This document shows positions 44,901 through 56,148 of a DNA stretch of 64,000 nucleotides, piece after piece. Source of the stretch: Gnetum montanum. Its lineage: Eukaryota; Streptophyta; Gnetopsida; Gnetales; Gnetaceae. Position 1 is the first letter of the stretch, and each line of letters starts with the position of its first letter. The stretch is taken from NCBI GenBank assembly GCA_015680685.1, contig MNCI01007580.1, forward strand, positions 855,314 through 919,313, written 5' to 3'. The notes under the pieces were generated by a model. That model was given only the letters and a program-made list of their open reading frames with translations, was not told the origin of the DNA and made no database searches. Both the position numbers and the translations under genes were made by a program.

Positions 44901-45429
44901 GAGAAACTCAAGAGAAAGCCTATACCAAATTAAATCCCCTTTTGTATTTGAATTATTAAGGAAGAGTGTTCATGCTTTGTGTCAATCAACAACCATTGAT
45001 GTATGAAGGTTGTTAAGTTGTTACACCGTGGAGACAATAGAGCAGCGTCATGACTTAGGTAACATCTCCTTTATAATCTTCCATATTTATGATTGATTTA
45101 TGTAATTTCAATTTGGTTTAATTAGTTGTATTTATCTTTGAACCTAATATTAGAAGTTAAAGTGAAGCTTAGTTGATTTTACTTATGGGTGATAGCCATA
45201 AGTATGGCGTTTTCACTTGAATTCAACTCTTATTGTTATTTGTCTTGATGATCTTTTTAACTTTGAACTATTCCTCCATGGATACAACTCATGGGTCAAT
45301 CACAGATGAGATGACAATTCCTACAATGAAGATAACCACTAAGGTAACTTAGCACTAAACTTTGCCTGGCTCATCAATCACAAAATTTGATGCAGTATTC
45401 CTTAACATCCTTATCACCTTGCCTTAGGA
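41931..45429. other. Mostly unassigned AT-rich region
   Basis: No confirmed gene. At 42662 TGTTGGGATCTAAAATTG resembles the start of a copia LTR but no partner or end was found. At 43676-44194 plus-strand frames (YHYNDDALKLCFSFLTS, MHLSIFKNDAFAYSLMMYT, STISTIDKRMADIEK) form a coherent acidic-tailed peptide of about 170 codons with several stops; it resembles a retroelement ORF fragment but was not identified. GCACTAGCCAAAGGCTAGTC near 44446 is a small hairpin. Confidence 0.4.
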
Positions 45430-46114
45430 ATTTTAACTTCATAATGATTTCTTATCTATGAAGAGACTATTTAAACTTTCTCTTCAACCTATATTTCATC
45501 AAATTCTAATCTTTAATAGGTTGAGCATTTCATCTTTCATAAACCTAGGACTCCTTTTCCCATCAAGTAGAAGCCATACATTCTACTCTGGATTTAGCAA
45601 TAGGTATCCTCAAGTTATTTGGTACCTCTTCCAACTAAAAATTCTTCTCAAGTACCTTCATCCAACTAACAAAAGCACTGGTACCATCTACATCATTGAA
45701 AGTCTTCAGCTATATGTATGAAAGTCTTGAAGCTTTTCTGAATGCTCTTGAAAGTATTGCCTTATCTTCATCATTAAGCATGCTTAAAGAAGTATTGAAC
45801 ACCGCTGGAGCCCTTGGAGATCTTATTTAAGGAATAGGATCTCTTTCCATTGGAATCCTTGGCTGATGGTTTTCTACACTCACATAGCTTGATTGATCTT
45901 CCACTTCATCCACTCCATCTTCACATGGTTGTGAAGCTTCTTCATTTGAATGTACATGCTCTTCACCTCCATGTGTTGGAATATGACAAGGACCGACATG
46001 TCTGTCCACCTTTATGTTGATTTCATCTAACCAAGAAACCATCATCTAGAAGGTAGACTTCATACTCTCCATGTTTTGATTCAAAGCTTACACCTATTTC
46101 TTCTTGGGTGTCAT
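45430..46114 (-). pseudogene. Gypsy gag fragment of element 7
   Basis: From a minus-strand ATG at 46114 (MTPKKK) the frames read ALNQNMESMKSTF, then a His/Glu-rich linker (GEEHVHSNEEASQPCEDG) and KTFNDVDGTSAFVSWMKVLE, VPNNLRIPIAKSRVECMAST. The W-x-x-x-x-E and K-x-x-x-x-x-A-x-x-W spacing is that of plant gypsy gag with a Met-tRNA primer site. Several stops; protease and pol were not found to the left. Confidence 0.5.
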
Positions 46115-46164
46115 CTGAAATTGACAAGACCTTCAACCAAAATCCAAGCAACAATAATACTACA

Positions 46165-46175
46165 CTTTGATACCA
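46165..46175 (-). promoter_or_regulatory. Primer binding site of element 7 (initiator Met tRNA)
   Basis: Minus-strand TGGTATCAAAG, close to the canonical TGGTATCAGAG, four bases inside the presumed LTR edge at 46180. Confidence 0.55.
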
Positions 46176-46179
46176 ATAA

Positions 46180-47268
46180 TGCTAGAGTAGATTCACTCTA
46201 ATAATAAATCACCTTCAAATACTAAATCTAGATATTATGCTAAGATAAAAATTTTTGCTAAAAAATAAGAAAAGTAGCTATCTTTAATTAATTTATTAGA
46301 AGAATACAATCAGGTATTCACAATCCACAACATCCAAAACCTATTATACTCAAATGATATTATAGAGCATGAGGCTCTACAACCATACAATGGCTATTCT
46401 CAATGCAAGACACAACCAATAGAGAATCCCTCCAACAACTTGGGACTAAGATCTCAAATAAGTGAAATACAAGGAAATGGAACACATAGACCAACACACC
46501 ACAAGCTAATCTTGGAATTGTAATCACCAATTGCACTTACCTAATGTGTTTACCACTCTCTCTTTCTCAGCTCTCTATTCTCAATAGCATTTTCTCTCAC
46601 AATTCCTCATGTCAATAATGATAAATACATTAATGTTTATGTCAAATCAGAAGAGAAGAATACTAGAAACCTTTCCTTAACTCATTGTAAGGTTTTCCAG
46701 ATGTTTCGCAAGTCTTCTCACCTTTTCCTTGGTTGTTTCCATCTTTTTCTATTACGTTCCAACTGTTTTCTGAATTATGATGGGCATTTTCAGAAGTTTC
46801 TCCATATATATATATGGGTCATCTCTGATCTTGTGAAGACATCTCTTATGAAAATGTAGCTCTTAGCTAAGATGTCTATTGTTTTTCCAAGAAGTCTCTA
46901 CTAGACCCAAGATTTCTCAGGTTCTGGTGAGACATCTCGCCTGAGATGTCAAATGCATAGTTGAGATGTCTCAGTTTCTAGTGAGACATCTCACCTACTA
47001 GTGCTAAATACAAAAATGCTTGTGTTGATGTTTGGAACCTCCAAATGCTTCCAAGTAAATTCCGATAGATCCTAGAACCCCCTAAACTCATCACAATGAG
47101 GCCAAAACACCCTGAAACATGCGAAAACATCCAAGAATCATCATCAACAAAATCAACACCAGAAGACATACACTAACAAGACACAATAATCCATGTCTTC
47201 TTTAAGCCTAAAATCTGCAAAACATTCATGTAGGATAGAACAAGAGGATCATAAGGGATGTCCCTACA
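46180..47268 (-). repeat. Probable 5' LTR of element 7 (1089 bp)
   Basis: In element orientation it starts TGTAGGGACATCCC (47268) and ends ACTCTAGCA (46180), followed by the primer site and gag. A TATA-rich box (ATATATATATGG) is at about 46803-46818 on the minus strand. No second copy was seen in the window, so the boundaries rest on the TG/CA ends and the primer site. Confidence 0.5.
46820..47000 (-). promoter_or_regulatory. Array of GAGATGTC / GACATCTC motifs upstream of the element 7 TATA box
   Basis: At least seven copies of GACATCTC or its complement, exact or with one change, lie between 46846 and 46993. Two are close inverted pairs (GAGACATCTCGCCTGAGATG and GAGATGTCTCAG...GAGACATCTC). 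They sit directly upstream of the TATA-like box in element orientation. Confidence 0.5.
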
Positions 47269-48055
47269 CCAATTTGTATCACTCTAAAGGTACTCATTCT
47301 AGGTATCAACATGTTTAATGCTCGCATTACCTGCTACATCATCATATTGTAATGGGAACTATGTATTACTATCCTGTAAAGGTGAAAATGTTTCTTTTTA
47401 CTAAAATGGAAGAATGATGTTAAGACATTGTTATGGTAGCTCTCCACATTCTATCCCTTCCTCTTCTATGAAATGAAATAGAACATAGATATCCCACATC
47501 ATAAACTTAAGAAAATCTATAATGCATTGTTTGTTAATAGCCATATGATGAGAGAAAAGTAGTCTTAATCTTATAACTTTATTTATTATTTATTATTTAT
47601 TATTTAAAATAGTGAGTTAAGACTATTTCATATCTTTGTAAGTTTCTTGTTGATAATAGGATGTCAAGGGAGTGGATCAAGCAATTAAGGATGATGTGGA
47701 GTGGAAGATTATTTTTGTTTTTATGATTTTTCTAAAAATTAACATCATCATGGTGGCATATTTTGTGATGTAATCAGGTGGTTTTCCACCAATTCTTATA
47801 AATATATATATATATGAAAAATTTATTTAGAATAGGTAAGTTTTATTTTCTATAAATACCTATGGACTAAATGAGGGATTATTCTAGATTCAAGGAATTG
47901 AAAATTGTATTTTTATGAATAGATCTTAGTTTTAGCATTTAAAACTAATTTGTCACTTGTGGCATTAAGAAGTATTCCTCACAAGGAAAACTATTAATAT
48001 TAAGCTTATAATAACAAATAGATAACTTCATCTTTATTTATTTTTCTACAAAGAA
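47269..48055. other. AT-rich spacer
   Basis: No gene recognised. It contains a short run of TTTATTATTTATTATTTA (47580-47603) and a (TA)n run near 47804. Confidence 0.5.
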
Positions 48056-48638
48056 TGTGAGAGATGTCCCAGGGTGGTGTTTCTCTTGGGCTCTCCCCAT
48101 GGTTTCAGGGACATGGAACACTTTGAGGCACCCTCAAGTGACTCTCAAGTGTTAGAAAACCCATCCTAGCTTGGTGGTACCAAGTCAGTAGTAGGATACC
48201 CTCCTGATGCAACTCTCTATAAGTTATCTTCATATTACCCTCATGTAGAGAACTACATGGCCCTAATTCTATGGTGGTCATAGATATGTAGGCAGCCAGG
48301 ACTGGATAGGTTTGGTATGATGCTAGGCCACACCTTGTACCAGATCATGAGGGATCTAGGGGTGAGGCACCATCCCTTGAAGATGCATCATTTTCCCTTC
48401 CACTGATGTTATCTACAAGGTTGCTTATGTGCATGTTTGCATGGTCCTCATTTGGAGTTGGCTACCCTTAGTGAGGTGCATTTCCATACATACATATTAA
48501 GAAGTTGTGTTGTTGCTTGCACTTGCTCTTGGGTTGCTTGCTTACTTGAGGCATATTTCCTAGGTCTTCTACCCTAGATCCATTAGATCTTGGTGAATTC
48601 CTTGTAGTGCCAAACAATGTCAGGGCAATATTGTTACA
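48056..48638 (+). repeat. Element 6 5' LTR (583 bp)
   Basis: TGTGAGAGATGTCCCAGG to GGGCAATATTGTTACA, collinear with 56149-56731 and of identical length. Most differences are single transitions. Confidence 0.92.
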
Positions 48639-48640
48639 GA

Positions 48641-48651
48641 TGGTATCAGAG
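48641..48651 (+). promoter_or_regulatory. Primer binding site of element 6 (initiator Met tRNA)
   Basis: TGGTATCAGAG two bases after the LTR, the canonical plant initiator-Met-tRNA primer site. Confidence 0.8.
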
Positions 48652-51059
48652 ATTTTTTGAGATTGTGTTGTGATATGCATGTGCTCTTTGGTTATGTTAC
48701 TTCATTAAGGTGGCTCTATTAATGGTCCCTCCAGATTGAAACCTAGGTGATCTGGGATCATATCCTTATGTATTCTTTGAAGAGTTTCCTTATGGTAATA
48801 TTTTTATGCTCTTCATAAGGGGAATGATGTTACATTGTGAGCAACTGATGTATGTTTTTCTCCTTGAGGATGTATATGATTATGTTGTGGTATTGTCCTC
48901 CACTTGTTTACTTGTGGTTGGACTAGTTGTGATTGTATTTGATATGGTAGAGGAGAGTTTTATTGGCAACTCAAGAATTTTTTTGCTTAAGGAGCTCTCA
49001 TTTGTAGTCTCCAATGATTCATCTGGGATGAATTGGACCTAGTCTCCGCTTCAGTTTCCACCCAAATGACATGTATCAAGATGGCATTGATTGATTGTGC
49101 AGGATCTGATATCCTTGCACTCCCACTCACCCTAGATACAGTGAGTATGGGAATTACAAATTAGGACATGTTGGTTCCTAGACACCTCAGGATGGAGGGC
49201 CTTCAGACATGTGTTTTTGATAAGCCTTGTTCTAGGTGGTTTAAGACCATTATTGATAGACTTCATACATTCATTCTTGTGATTTTATGTTTTTCTATTT
49301 GTGTATGCATGTCTTCTTGGTTGCACTTTCAAATTCTACATTCATGTTACCTTTGTCATGTCTATCATTTGTAACGCAAGGCTTTGTGTTCTATATGGTA
49401 TGATGACTTGTTGTTGGGATTGTTAAGGATGCATTTTGAGGCTATTTGTGCCATCCCAAAGCCAAATTTTTGTTGTCTTGCTTTGACAACCTCTTATGCA
49501 TGAGGCATAATTACCTTTGTTGTTGATCTTTCATGAGTTGTACTCCCTTTTTTAAGCAAGTTGTATTGCCCTTGGGTTTGTGGCTTCATCACTATTTTAA
49601 TTGGTGACATTTCTTTAGGCACTTTGATTCAAAGACTTCTAGTGTGGGTCATCCTATTGTTGGTTCTTGTTGAGATCAAACCTCTTTTGATGAGAGTCTT
49701 TCTTGTGGATGCATCCTCCATGATGTTGTTTGTCATAGCAAGAATTGGTTTATGAATATCTATTATTGGCTAGACCTTTCTCTTCCACCTTATTTTTGAG
49801 TTGAGATGACAATTCTCTATTGCCCATGCCTCTTATGATTGTGTTGATATTTTGACCTTGGTTGGAACCAGTGTCAATGGTTGGAAATGATTGTTGTATA
49901 TGAATCTTGGATTTCTGAGAGTGTCCTAGCTCTCTTTGGGTGTGCCTCATGATGAATTTGTTTGTTCAAGTGTATCTAATTGGCCCATCAATGTTTTGCA
50001 TGATTGATCCCTATGCATGTTGCTAAGGTCTTACTCTTTATGATGTTGCAAGAGTGATATTACTCTATTACATGATCATGCTTGATGGTTATATATGAGG
50101 CTGATGTGCTGATCTTGTTCTTGCTAACTTCCTTGTTTCTAAGATTTTGTCTCAGTCTTTGCAGGTAGCACAAGTACAAAGATGTGGCCAGTGGTAACCT
50201 TAGTTGGTTCTATGAGCACTATGTGTAAGGGGAAGATATGTGTTCTTGAGACCTTCATGAACTGATTATTTGGTCTCGGAATCCCAACATTGGGTTGTGG
50301 ATTTATCAGTACCTTGGCTATGATGAATCAGTAGGTACATCATGATTTTTTTGCCTCTCTATGCTGGGTGAGCACTAATAGAGGATGGTGATCCATCCTA
50401 GACCCTATAGATATTGGGTTAGTAGATGGCATGAAATGGTATCCTTGGCCATGCTAGATATTGATGGCCTAGGAGTGGCCAATGCCTTGAGGTCTCATTG
50501 TGGTAGGTGGTGGATACTCAGTTGGCGTGTTTCATTATTTGATCATTGCACTTGTGTCTCAAATTGTTTTTGTTCGATGGCAGTCATGCAGTGAGATTAG
50601 TGTGACAGTTGATCATGTACATTTGAGATAGTGGTGCAATGGATGCAATTTATAGATGATCATGTACATTCTATGACAGAGATAGGTTTTTCTCAAAATA
50701 GCATGGTACTTTTTATGGTATGCTCCTAGTGGCCTAAATCTCTCAGCTTAGGATGGGCTTGGGTAGTTTTTCCTATAGCCTTCTAAGCCTAGGTAGCATT
50801 TCCAAATACCATGTATGTTCCCATTAAATGTATTCCTATCCTCAGGTGTGTGAAATGTATCCTTATGATATTCTCAGTTTGATAGTCTATTCACATAAAA
50901 GTGCTAGATGTTATTGCCCTATGTGAGTCAATTGTCTCCTTGTTGTAGGCCTATGCCACACCTTATGACAAGGCCAAGCTTGATGTATGGTGTTTTCCTA
51001 GTGCTCATTTTGAACTGCCTTCTCTATATGTTGTAAATAGCCTTGTGCCTTAATGTGTA
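48652..51059 (+). other. Element 6 internal region, left part
   Basis: No open frame longer than about 80 codons and no domain motif. Composition is T/G-rich. It is treated as non-coding element sequence; the border with the nested element 5 lies somewhere in 50880-51085. Confidence 0.5.
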
Positions 51060-51200
51060 ATTTTGTTGAAAACCTCATGGAAAATTAAATATTATAATCT
51101 TTTGGGAAACATCACATGGAGATAACACAAATTCATTAAGGCAAGCAGTAAGGTATAACTTAACTTTGGTAACAAGCTTACTAACGATGGGCCCCATGTG

Positions 51201-51207
51201 ATTGCAG
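51201..51207 (+). promoter_or_regulatory. Probable 3' splice site before env-like ORF, element 5
   Basis: Branch-point-like CTTACTAAC at 51176-51184, then ATTGCAG ending at 51207, 13 bases before ATG 51221. The arrangement is conserved with element 3. Confidence 0.5.
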
Positions 51208-51220
51208 ATGGCCCTGAAAC

Positions 51221-52137
51221 ATGGACAATAAGAAGGTCCTGCTCAAGGTGAGAGTAAATGACCTAGGAGAGGTGAAGGACAAGTTCTTGCTAGATAGCAT
51301 GCAGAGTAGGAGGTACAATCATTTAGTATCCACTAGGAGGACCCTGCTACTATACAATCAAGTTAGGCAGAAGGAGGAGCTGTGGTAGTGCCTAAACAGG
51401 GAAAACATCTCACGTTGTCCTAGGATTGTGTTCAAGCCATCCATGAAAGGTCCATATTCACTACAGTAATTGTGGAATTAAACTTTGGATCTTTTGAAGA
51501 ATTTGTTCTAGAGGCCGTTAGGGATCACCTCAAAGGATCCTCATTATGGCCTATCCTCTCTAAAAGCAGTGCCTGGTACTTAGGGGAAACGTACCAAATT
51601 TGGCACAACAAAGAAGAAGGCACAATGGTTAACATTTGTGGTGTGAATGTTGATTTCTCTATTCAGGCCATTTTGAAAGTATTAAACTTTCTGAATACAG
51701 GGCCAAAGGTTTCTCAGTTGTCTACCCATTCAGACCTTGATGCATGACGAGTTTGGTTGGAAAGGACGTATGGCAAGGAAGATAAGACATTTGGGGAGTT
51801 GACGACGAAAAAAAGGATTTACTTCAAAATAGGAAATTATCACCTCTTCCCCACAAAAGGCTTAAAAATAATTTCAACATATGCAATAAGAGGATGTGCA
51901 CTGTTGATGGGAAAGGTTAATGCTAACCTTCCTCATTTATATTTTACTGAGATTCTGAGGTGGTTTGAAGAACGGAAGACAGGGAAGCTTGCGTTGCCCT
52001 TCCCTTGTCTTATCAAGAAGCTATGCAAATGTACTGGTATCAGAGGATACACCAATGATGTCCTTTGAAAAGCCAAAAATGCTTCATATGTTGAACTGCT
52101 AAAGCCACCAGTTGTAAGGAAAATCACTAGTGAGAAG
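51221..52137 (+). pseudogene. Athila env-like / plant transposon protein ORF, element 5
   Basis: From ATG 51221 (MDNKKVLLKVRVNDLGEV) a frame runs to a stop at about 51389. Another covers 51472-51747 with VLNFLNTGPKVSQLSTHS, and a third 51757-52068 with IYFKIGNYHLFPTKGLK, ALLMGKVNANLPHLYF and LALPFPCLIKKLCKCTGI. It is the homologue of the element 3 ORF with the same domain. Two stops and one or two frameshifts disable it. Confidence 0.7.
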
Positions 52138-53980
52138 CTAGGGCTAGAACAAGAAAAGGAACAAATGGTAGGGCCAATTGCAACTCAACTTGCAGGACCC
52201 AGCCAACTTCCAAGCACGGGACCCAACCAACAACAAGAAGTAGGACCTAGCACAAGCCAGCACGATCAACCACCACCACCATTGCAAGATTATAGATTGT
52301 CGATGAGCCATCTCAGGGCCATCATTGAGATGGTTAATTAGGGAAGTCATGATGATGCAAATCTCTTCTACATCATCGACGATGCCGTACAGCCCATGAT
52401 TTCTTTGGATTATGCAAGGGGTGATGTGTCCATCCATACAAGAGGAGGGGAGAGCACTTGGTCACAATAGATCTCAGGGAATGTTGCATCCTTTTAAGTG
52501 CAATTAGAAACTAATGAACGGGCCACAGTGGTGGTCATGTAGCACCAGGATGTAGCAGGAGCTGTAGAAGTGGTTGCAGACCACATTAAAGAATCATTCA
52601 ATGTATCTGTTATGCCACTAGTAGATCTTACAGGAGCACAGGATGCTCAAACTCTAGCCAGAACCTCAATGACTCCTACAGAACATGAGGATGTACTTGA
52701 TTGATTGCTACAAATAGGATAGGTAATGACGTCCTTGTTTGACATCCCACAGGATGTTACAGCAATCCAATCAAACCTCATTTCCACCAAAGGAAAGTTG
52801 GTCTTGACAGATATGAGAGCCGAGCATGCATAAGCAAAAGTGTAAAGATTGCAAGAAAGGCTTGTGACCCTACAAGTAGCATAACGGGATCCTTTGCAAT
52901 TCGTTCCCACAGACTAACTTGACATTTTCAAGACTAAACAACTTACTAAACTGGTGGCAGAAGAAAAAGAGAAGGCTGTTTGGGATGCCTCTACAGCACA
53001 AGCGCAAACTTACACACATACTAAGACACTCAAGGCCTTACAAGAGGAAAACAAGCAACTTGTTGCTAACAACCTTCAGTTGACCTCTGTGGAGAAACAA
53101 AAGAATGTTCTTGAAGAACATTTTCAACAGTTGCAAGAACAACTCATTAGGGTCAACCAAGACATGAACTATTTAGCCAGGGAAAATCGAACCCTCTTGA
53201 TGGAGGAGGTACACGTCATTCATCAAAAGATGGCTATTGAAATAAGCGCATGGCAAAATGAGGCTAAACAGCATGAGAAGCTAAAGGAGCACTTCTGGGA
53301 CTAGGTGGGGATGTATAAATAGATCATCAAGAAGGAGATCCATATGGCCAAGGCCCACATCAATGCTCTCAGTGCTCAACACACTAACTAGTAGGCCATA
53401 TTGGACACATGCGCATTTGCCCACCAAGCGGAAGTTAAGAACCGGGACCTATAGATCCAAGACCTTACATAGTACATGGAGTTGGCAAACGTGTGGTATG
53501 CCAACCTTGCCATGTTAATAGTAGGGTACCTAAGAATAGAGCTTGAGCAACAGGTAGCCACCACCTATGTCAAATATGAAACAGAATTTGCAGAATGCAA
53601 GAAATTGTTGCAAAAATTGGAGGTTGCAAATTCTAAACTTGAGGTGATTAAAGCAAGCTACTAGGGACAAAAAGGTGTCGCAACAGACTTGGCTCAACAA
53701 CTCGCAGATTTTCAAGAATACAGAGATAAAGCCAGAGCCTACGAGAAGGAATAGCGGGTGTTTGTGGCTTGGTATGTCAAGGAAAATAAAATGTTTTCGT
53801 AACTACCCTGTCCATGGGAGGTGACGACTCCATCAAACATTGGAACATTAGCATGGACGACACAAGATCCCCGAACTAAAGAGGAGAAACTCTAGGCCAT
53901 ACTTCAACACCATCAAATCCCAAGCCCTGGAGCACAAGACAAGGGAAAGACACCCATGGAGGAGCCAGTGCCACCAGGAA
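52138..53980 (+). pseudogene. C-terminal part of the env-like region: low-complexity linker and coiled coil, element 5
   Basis: A Gln/Pro/Ser-rich linker (QLPSTGPNQQQ, about 52205) is followed by frames homologous to element 3 up to about 52830. A long coiled coil comes next: 52954-53304 (ALQEENKQLVANNLQL, NVLEEHFQQLQEQLIRVNQ) and 53476-53664 (ATTYVKYETEFAECKKLLQK). It ends EEPVPPGTT at about 53985. Element 3 lost the coiled-coil part. No signal peptide or membrane segment was seen, so a true envelope role is doubtful. Confidence 0.6.
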
Positions 53981-54169
53981 CTACATGAGTTCCACCAGTT
54001 TTGTAGTTATAGGAATTTCTTTTGCATTCTCTATGTTGTGTCTCAATTTTGTTTTGATTCCACACTGTGGCATGAATCCATTCTCATTAGTTAATAATCC
54101 CATACCTATCCACTGTGTAATCAATAGATCTTGTTCTCAATTTAACTCGAGGACAAGTTTTCATTCAGT

Positions 54170-54179
54170 CGTGGGGGTA
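54170..54179 (+). promoter_or_regulatory. Polypurine tract of element 5
   Basis: CGTGGGGGTA directly before the LTR start TGATGAGTC. Primes plus-strand DNA synthesis in LTR elements. Confidence 0.65.
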
Positions 54180-54204
54180 TGATGAGTCATGAATTTGTTG
54201 GCTA

Positions 54205-54312
54205 CGATATTGCACCCATGATATCACCTACGCGATATCACGTACATGATATCATAGCCTAGATCCGATACCGTGTATGTGATATTGCAGCTTGCCTCCT
54301 CATCTATAAATA
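54205..54312 (+). promoter_or_regulatory. GATATC palindrome array and TATA box of element 5 LTR
   Basis: Hexamers GATATT, GATATC (three exact), GATACC and GATATT between 54205 and 54287, followed by TATAAATA at 54305. Confidence 0.65.
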
Positions 54313-54781
54313 AGAGGAAGTCAGATTTAGGAGGTAGCTTTTAGAGTTTTTAGAGTTTTGAAGTTTTAAGTCTTTAATAGTTTTTAGTACGTCAGTTTTT
54401 CCTATCAACCCTTTTCTCCCAGTGCATGCCTACAGTGTGGTGATTGTAATTGTACAACATCCTTATTTGAGTGTGACATACTTGGACATGCACATGACCG
54501 ACAATAAAGATTGAGATTACTTCATCATTGCAGCATCCACTTAGCTTAATTATTTCATTGTTATTGTTATTTATTGCTTTCTTAGTTAATATCTCTCTAC
54601 CCTTATCTCCTAGTAACACGAAATGAGTAAGACTTAATTATGAGCATGTAAGTGTGACTACTTGGTACCCAGTAGCATATCGAGGTCATACATTTGGTAA
54701 TCCCAGCAGTAGTCATGCACGAGGTCCAAGATGTATACAGATGATTAAGGAATGGATTCTCATCGCACTTAGGCTAGTTAG

Positions 54782-54783
<2 letters not shown>

Positions 54784-54824
<41 letters not shown>
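54784..54824. repeat. (CT)n microsatellite
   Basis: About 20 uninterrupted CT repeats within the element 5 LTR. Confidence 0.95.
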
Positions 54825-54826
<2 letters not shown>

Positions 54827-55072
54827 GTTTAGTCAATATTATATACCATCATACCCAAGAGTAGAATTAGTGTAAGAACACATCATACTCCTCACTCTGG
54901 ACTAAACCATATGTGACAAAGTTAATACTAGTCCAGGTGGGAAGATAATGAACTGCGACCTACGAGTAACTATCTAGATACCATAACTAATCCATCTACG
55001 GAGTTTGACTAGATCATGCATGAAATGCTTGTACTCGTATGGTTGCGTGTAGGGGTACCTCACCACTTATCA

Positions 55073-56136
55073 GATAGCTTGTAAGTTGCAAGCATGGTTG
55101 ATCCTTCCCCATGTATGAGACATTATGGTTGAAATTGATGATGTGTTTGTAGTTGACATGAGACTTGTGTATGGAGGATTGTCCTAGGGTTGGCTACCTC
55201 AGATACCCTCCACTTGTTCTAACATTCGAGTAGGCATTCTCGATGTTGGACAATCACAAAATTTGTTGATGATAGTTTGGACTTATATGTTATGATAGCC
55301 TTTTAGAGAAGTTTTCCAAGCAAAATTTGGATCTTCTCTCTTGTTGTGGCAATGGAATAGAGTTGGATGGTGAAATGAGGAATGCAATGCTGGTGGTCTG
55401 CAGACAACAATGTCAAGCTCAAAAGATCTACCCTTGTACCTTGTTTGGAAGGGAGAACATGCTCGACTCCCTTCATACTAGCTTGAACAAACATGATGGG
55501 AAAAATGTGCATGGTACATATGCATGTGGACTGTGTGCCTAGATGGTTGCACTAGTGAGACCCCATGGGTCTGGATGTAAGTAGTAGAATGTGGAGTTCT
55601 GGCAAGCGTGAGTTGCTTGCGGTGACATGGCTCTTTTGGAGCATGTTCTCCCTCTCAGTTTGATGTTTCCAAGCCCATCACCATGGTTAGTGGCCCTAGT
55701 GAGCCCTCAAAATGAATGATTGAAAAAAATTAAGAAAATTGATGGGTGCTAAGATGCCATTCATAAAGGAACTTAGTTGAACTTGTGGAAGAGGAGCTGT
55801 CTTCTTGCATAGGTATGGGTCTACATAAAAAAGATAAGTTTCTAGACCTAAGAAGGGACAAATTGAGGGGATGCCTTAGAGACATTGGCCCTTTGGGTTG
55901 GACTACTCCCACTTGTCATAGAGTTGGAAAGTCTTTGAAATTCCTTCAAGTGCCTTTGCATTTCATGCAAGGCATTAGATGGAAGGATGTATCAGGTGTT
56001 GGGGTTGGTACCTTCCTTCAAGCCTAGCATTAGATGAGTTGATGGATTCTCTGGAGTTGACAAAGTTCCAAACCCATACTTGAAGTGTACTCTCAAAGTC
56101 ATCCTAGTCTCCACTTTGAGGACATCACTTCTTTGT
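55073..56136 (+). other. Element 6 internal region, right part
   Basis: No coding motif. Short frames on both strands only. Confidence 0.5.
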
Positions 56137-56148
56137 ATGAGGGAGGAT
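56137..56148 (+). promoter_or_regulatory. Polypurine tract of element 6
   Basis: ATGAGGGAGGAT directly before the 3' LTR start. Confidence 0.65.

Larger units (their letters stand above)
51060..55072 (+). mobile_element. Element 5: 5'-truncated Athila-like element nested in element 6
   Basis: Comprises the env-like ORF region (51221-53980), a polypurine tract (54170-54179) and a 3' LTR (54180-55072). It is homologous to 31925-33720 in element 3. gag and pol are missing. GATAG follows the LTR at 55073 and also occurs at 50881-50885, a possible target duplication that I could not confirm. Confidence 0.75.
54180..55072 (+). repeat. Element 5 3' LTR (893 bp)
   Basis: Starts TGATGAGTCATGAATTTG and ends CACCACTTATCA. 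Same family as 26957-27816. It contains a (CT)n microsatellite at about 54784-54824 where the other copies have a short, interrupted CT tract. Confidence 0.85.

Noticed and set aside
46803-46820. ATATATATATATGG as a simple microsatellite of interest
   Set aside because: Too short to be notable on its own; mentioned only as a possible TATA box of the element 7 LTR.
52954-53664. Coiled-coil frames as a separate host gene
   Set aside because: They follow the env-like domain within element 5 and end right before its polypurine tract, so they belong to the element.
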